21,933 nt of DNA from a virus: positions 1-21,933 of the IMG/VR virus record IMGVR_UViG_3300007345_006582; one strand, written 5' to 3'. The notes under the pieces are model-generated. The model saw only the letters and a list, made by a program, of their open reading frames with translations. It was not told the origin of the DNA and did not search any database. Within the stretch, counting starts at the first letter, position 1. Every line of letters starts with the position of its first letter. The position numbers and the translations under genes were made by a program. This document shows, piece after piece, positions 21,101-21,933 of the stretch.

Positions 21101-21933
21101 CAAGTGGAACTTCTGGAACTTCTGGAACTTCTGGAACGAGTGGTACATCAGGAACTAGTGGCACAAGTGGTACATCAGGAACTAGTGGCACAAGTGGAAC
21201 CTCTGGTCAAGATGGTAATTTTGGTGGCGCATCATTTAAGTATAATTTTGATTCTACAACAACAGAAGCTGATCCGGGCGCAGGTAATTTTAGATTAAAT
21301 AATTCTACTCAGAATACTGCTACAGCAATATATATAGATGATGAAGATTTGGATGGAAGTGATATCCAGCCTTATTTGCGCACGATAGATGATTCTACAT
21401 CAACAATTAAAGGACATGTAAAAGTAAGCAAGTTATATGATAGCTCTGCTTTTATAATGTTTGCAATTAGCAGCGCAGTATCAGAACAAACAGGATATTT
21501 TAAAGTAGTTGTAAGTCCGGTTGATGAATCAACGGCTAGTCCATTTTCCAACGGCGATGATTGTATACTAACTTTCGCACGTACAGGTGATAAAGGTGAT
21601 CCGGGTACCAGCGGAACAAGTGGTACTAGTGGAACCTCTGGAACTTCAGGGACAAGTGGTACTTCTGGTATTAGCGGAACATTCAGCGGCACAGATAGTT
21701 ATTTTCTATATAAAACAGGATCTACAACTGCTACTGCTGATGGTATTTATTATGATTCTTCTAATAGTCTAGTAGGAATAAATCAATCAAGCCCAAGCTC
21801 ATTTAATTCTGCTGCTGATGATCTTGTAATAGGAAACACTTCTTCTACGACTGATCATGGTATCACTATAGTTGCTGGGTCTACTACAAGTGCTAGTAGA
21901 ATTAATTTTGCAGATGGTACTTCTGGGGCAGCA
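18103..21933 (+). CDS. Giant collagen-like tail fibre, 5' part (runs off window end)
   Basis: The frame is open from ATG 18103 to the last base, 1277 codons, with no stop. AAGGA lies six bases before the ATG. Residues 1-32 form a short N-terminal anchor. Then Gly-Thr-Ser tracts alternate with four copies of a globular module: tract 36-122, module 123-251, tract 252-386, module 387-517, tract 518-670, module 671-803, tract 804-1034, module 1035-1167, then seven triplets and a new domain (from about 1189: SGTDSYFLYKTGSTTATADG, then VGINQSSP). The VGINQSSP-type segment commonly precedes the C-terminal knob or S74 chaperone domain of phage fibres, expected beyond the window. Gly-x-y repeats imply a trimeric collagen-like shaft, here almost proline-free. 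It is probably the host-recognition fibre. Both reading strands are open, but only this frame makes sense. Confidence 0.88.
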   Translation, partial: MGEIDVNVSSCKNQIDVNLVANPDIDITGVQRGPAGTSGTSGTSGTSGTSGTSGTSGTSGTSGTSGTSGTSGTSGTSGTSGTSGTSGTSGTSGTSGTSGTSGTSGTSGTSGTSGTSGTSGTSGLDGNYGGLSFKYNFSTSTADQNPGAGDFAFNSSTQSLTTRVNISSEDIYGSDIAAFLRTIDDSNSGVKGHLIITKLFDPEKFILFTLSASVEYSGYFKITVSRVDSSETNPFSNSDDCIISFARTGDAGTSGTSGTSGTSGTSGTSGTSGTSGTSGTSGTSGTSGTSGTSGTSGTSGTSGTSGTSGTSGTSGTSGTSGTSGTSGTSGTSGTSGTSGTSGTSGTSGTSGTSGTSGTSGTSGTSGTSGTSGTSGTSGSSGSSGTSGQDGNFGGATFDYTFDTDTTNSDPGAGKLKFDNSNISLANNLYIDDTDDSGTNIDSFLRTIDDSTSTIKGHFRVSEKFDTNNFALYTISSLTEYSGYYDVVCAYVSGSVTSFSSNPDIVITFARTGDKGDPGTSGTSGTSGTSGSSGTSGTSGTSGTSGTSGTSGTSGTSGTSGTSGTSGTSGTSGTSGSSGSSGSSGSSGSSGTSGTSGTSGSSGTSGTSGTSGTSGTSGTSGTSGTSGTSGTSGTSGTSGTSGTSGTSGTSGTSGTSGTSGSSGSSGSSGTSGQDGNFGGAAFKYNFDNSTTDSDPGSGNFRLNQSTQNTATRIYIDDEDLDGSDIQPYLRTIDDSTSTIKGHVKISKLFDTSSFLLFTISAAISEPTGYFVITVSPIDESTASPFSNGDDCVLTFARTGDKGDPGTSGTSGTSGTSGTSGTSGTSGTSGTSGTSGTSGTSGTSGTSGTSGTSGTSGTSGTSGTSGTSGTSGTSGTSGTSGTSGSSGTSGTSGTSGTSGTSGTSGTSGTSGTSGTSGTSGTSGSSGTSGTSGTSGTSGTSGTSGTSGSSGTSGSSGTSGTSGTSGTSGTSGTSGTSGTSGTSGTSGTSGTSGSSGTSGTSGTSGTSGTSGTSGTSGTSGTSGTSGTSGTSGTSGTSGQDGNFGGASFKYNFDSTTTEADPGAGNFRLNNSTQNTATAIYIDDEDLDGSDIQPYLRTIDDSTSTIKGHVKVSKLYDSSAFIMFAISSAVSEQTGYFKVVVSPVDESTASPFSNGDDCILTFARTGDKGDPGTSGTSGTSGTSGTSGTSGTSGISGTFSGTDSYFLYKTGSTTATADGIYYDSSNSLVGINQSSPSSFNSAADDLVIGNTSSTTDHGITIVAGSTTSASRINFADGTSGAA
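18208..18468 (+). repeat. Collagen-like tract 1: 29 uninterrupted Gly-Thr-Ser triplets
   Basis: Residues 36-122 of the fibre are 29 perfect Gly-Thr-Ser triplets, preceded by GPA (18199-18207) and followed by GLD. At DNA level this is a nine-base periodicity with constantly changing synonymous codons. Confidence 0.95.
18469..18855 (+). repeat. Globular fibre module, copy 1
   Basis: Residues 123-251 (GLDGNYGG to ARTGDA). This is the most divergent copy in its first half but keeps the shared landmarks: FKYNF, NPGAGDF, GSDI, FLRTIDDS, KGHL, SGYFKITVS, NPFSNSDDC and FARTGD. Probably a beta-rich knob inserted in the shaft. Confidence 0.85.
18856..19260 (+). repeat. Collagen-like tract 2: 45 triplets
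   Basis: Residues 252-386: 43 Gly-Thr-Ser and two Gly-Ser-Ser triplets near the end. A perfect 36-base tandem duplication lies inside it (19027-19062 and 19063-19098). Confidence 0.94.
19027..19098 (+). repeat. Perfect 36-base tandem duplication in tract 2
   Basis: Bases 19027-19062 are repeated exactly at 19063-19098, encoding four triplets each. Because neighbouring triplets otherwise use shuffled synonymous codons, exact identity points to a recent duplication. Confidence 0.9.
19261..19653 (+). repeat. Globular fibre module, copy 2
   Basis: Residues 387-517 (GQDGNFGG to ARTGDKGDP). Shares DPGAGKLKF, FLRTIDDSTSTIKGH, YSGYYDV and ITFARTGDKGDP with the other copies; the centre and the strand before SSNPD are more variable. 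Confidence 0.88.
19654..20112 (+). repeat. Collagen-like tract 3: 51 triplets with Gly-Ser-Ser cluster
   Basis: Residues 518-670: 41 Gly-Thr-Ser and 10 Gly-Ser-Ser triplets. Five consecutive Gly-Ser-Ser triplets lie at 19831-19869 and three near the end, so this tract is the richest in Ser-Ser. Confidence 0.93.
20113..20511 (+). repeat. Globular fibre module, copy 3
   Basis: Residues 671-803 (GQDGNFGG to ARTGDKGDP). Very similar to copy 4, including long identical stretches around IYIDDEDLDGSDIQPYLRTI and DESTASPFSNGDDC, so these two copies arose from the most recent module duplication. Confidence 0.9.
20512..21204 (+). repeat. Collagen-like tract 4: 77 triplets, the longest
   Basis: Residues 804-1034: 72 Gly-Thr-Ser and five Gly-Ser-Ser triplets. 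At the usual collagen rise of about 0.29 nm per residue this tract alone would be about 66 nm long if triple-helical (inference). It contains a near-perfect 117-base tandem repeat. Confidence 0.93.
20701..20934 (+). repeat. Near-perfect 117-base tandem repeat in tract 4
   Basis: Bases 20701-20817 and 20818-20934 differ at two positions only (AGCGGT versus AGTGGC in one triplet pair). Each unit encodes 13 triplets with one Gly-Ser-Ser. A third, 93-base partial copy with one mismatch lies at 21025-21117, and 20944-21024 resembles the end of the unit. Confidence 0.9.
21205..21603 (+). repeat. Globular fibre module, copy 4
   Basis: Residues 1035-1167 (GQDGNFGG to ARTGDKGDP). Closest to copy 3. 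It is followed by only seven Gly-Thr-Ser triplets (21604-21666), then GIS and GTF, and the chain passes into a different, non-repetitive domain. Confidence 0.9.

Noticed and set aside
18208-21204. CRISPR-like or satellite-like periodicity
   Set aside because: The nine-base period is protein-coding and in frame throughout; there are no unique spacers between identical repeats.
18141-21692. Long minus-strand frames encoding Val-Pro-(Leu/Glu/Asp) repeats, and plus-frame Leu/Val/Glu/His-rich repeats
   Set aside because: They are shadows of the nine-base Gly-Thr-Ser repeat read in other frames. The plus frame from 18103 is uninterrupted, has a ribosome binding site and contains globular modules; the others do not.

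Overview
The window is a virion-gene block of an AT-rich tailed bacteriophage (Caudoviricetes). This rests on a recognisable order of phage genes on the + strand: PhoH-like ATPase, phage sigma-like factor, ERCC4-type nuclease, large terminase, portal, prohead protease/scaffold, probable decoration protein, major capsid protein and a giant tail fibre. The host cannot be named. A TibC-like heptosyltransferase domain and a FkbM methyltransferase fit a Gram-negative host better than a Gram-positive one (inference). No tRNA, CRISPR array, insertion sequence or integrase was seen.

Layout. Positions 1-261 hold two small minus-strand genes of about 50% G+C, unlike everything to their right. Positions 310-635 are gene-free, very AT-rich and dotted with C/G runs, and end in a good sigma70-type promoter. 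Positions 636-5997 are a glycan cassette: a small acidic protein, a three-domain glycosyltransferase of 1003 residues, a DUF6165-like protein, a FkbM-type methyltransferase and, convergently, a GT4 glycosyltransferase. Positions 6026-9837 encode PhoH, a zinc ribbon protein, a sigma-like factor with inserted cysteine pairs, a candidate small terminase and a C2H2-ERCC4 nuclease. Positions 9818-17230 are the packaging and head module, closed by a strong intrinsic terminator at 17252-17283. Positions 17319-21933 start the tail/fibre module and run off the window inside a collagen-like fibre of at least 1277 residues.

How they may work together. The sigma-like factor probably directs transcription of the virion genes. 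The nuclease, candidate small terminase and large terminase are translationally coupled and probably act together in DNA maturation and packaging. The fibre alternates Gly-Thr-Ser tracts (209 visible Gly-(Thr/Ser)-Ser triplets, almost no proline) with four copies of a globular module of about 130 residues. The same window carries a glycosyltransferase whose C-terminal third resembles the TibC family, which heptosylates hydroxyl residues of repetitive surface proteins. The most interesting hypothesis is that the cassette decorates the phage's own Thr/Ser-rich fibre; modification of host surface glycans is the main alternative.

A second pattern concerns gene starts. All six genes that begin after a short gap and lack a Shine-Dalgarno sequence (636, 6026, 6782, 11739, 13799, 17319) have a TATAAT-like hexamer ending 6-7 bases before the ATG, where a -10 box would yield a leaderless mRNA. 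Several genes inside operons (4316, 7134, 8917, 18103) have ordinary Shine-Dalgarno sequences instead.
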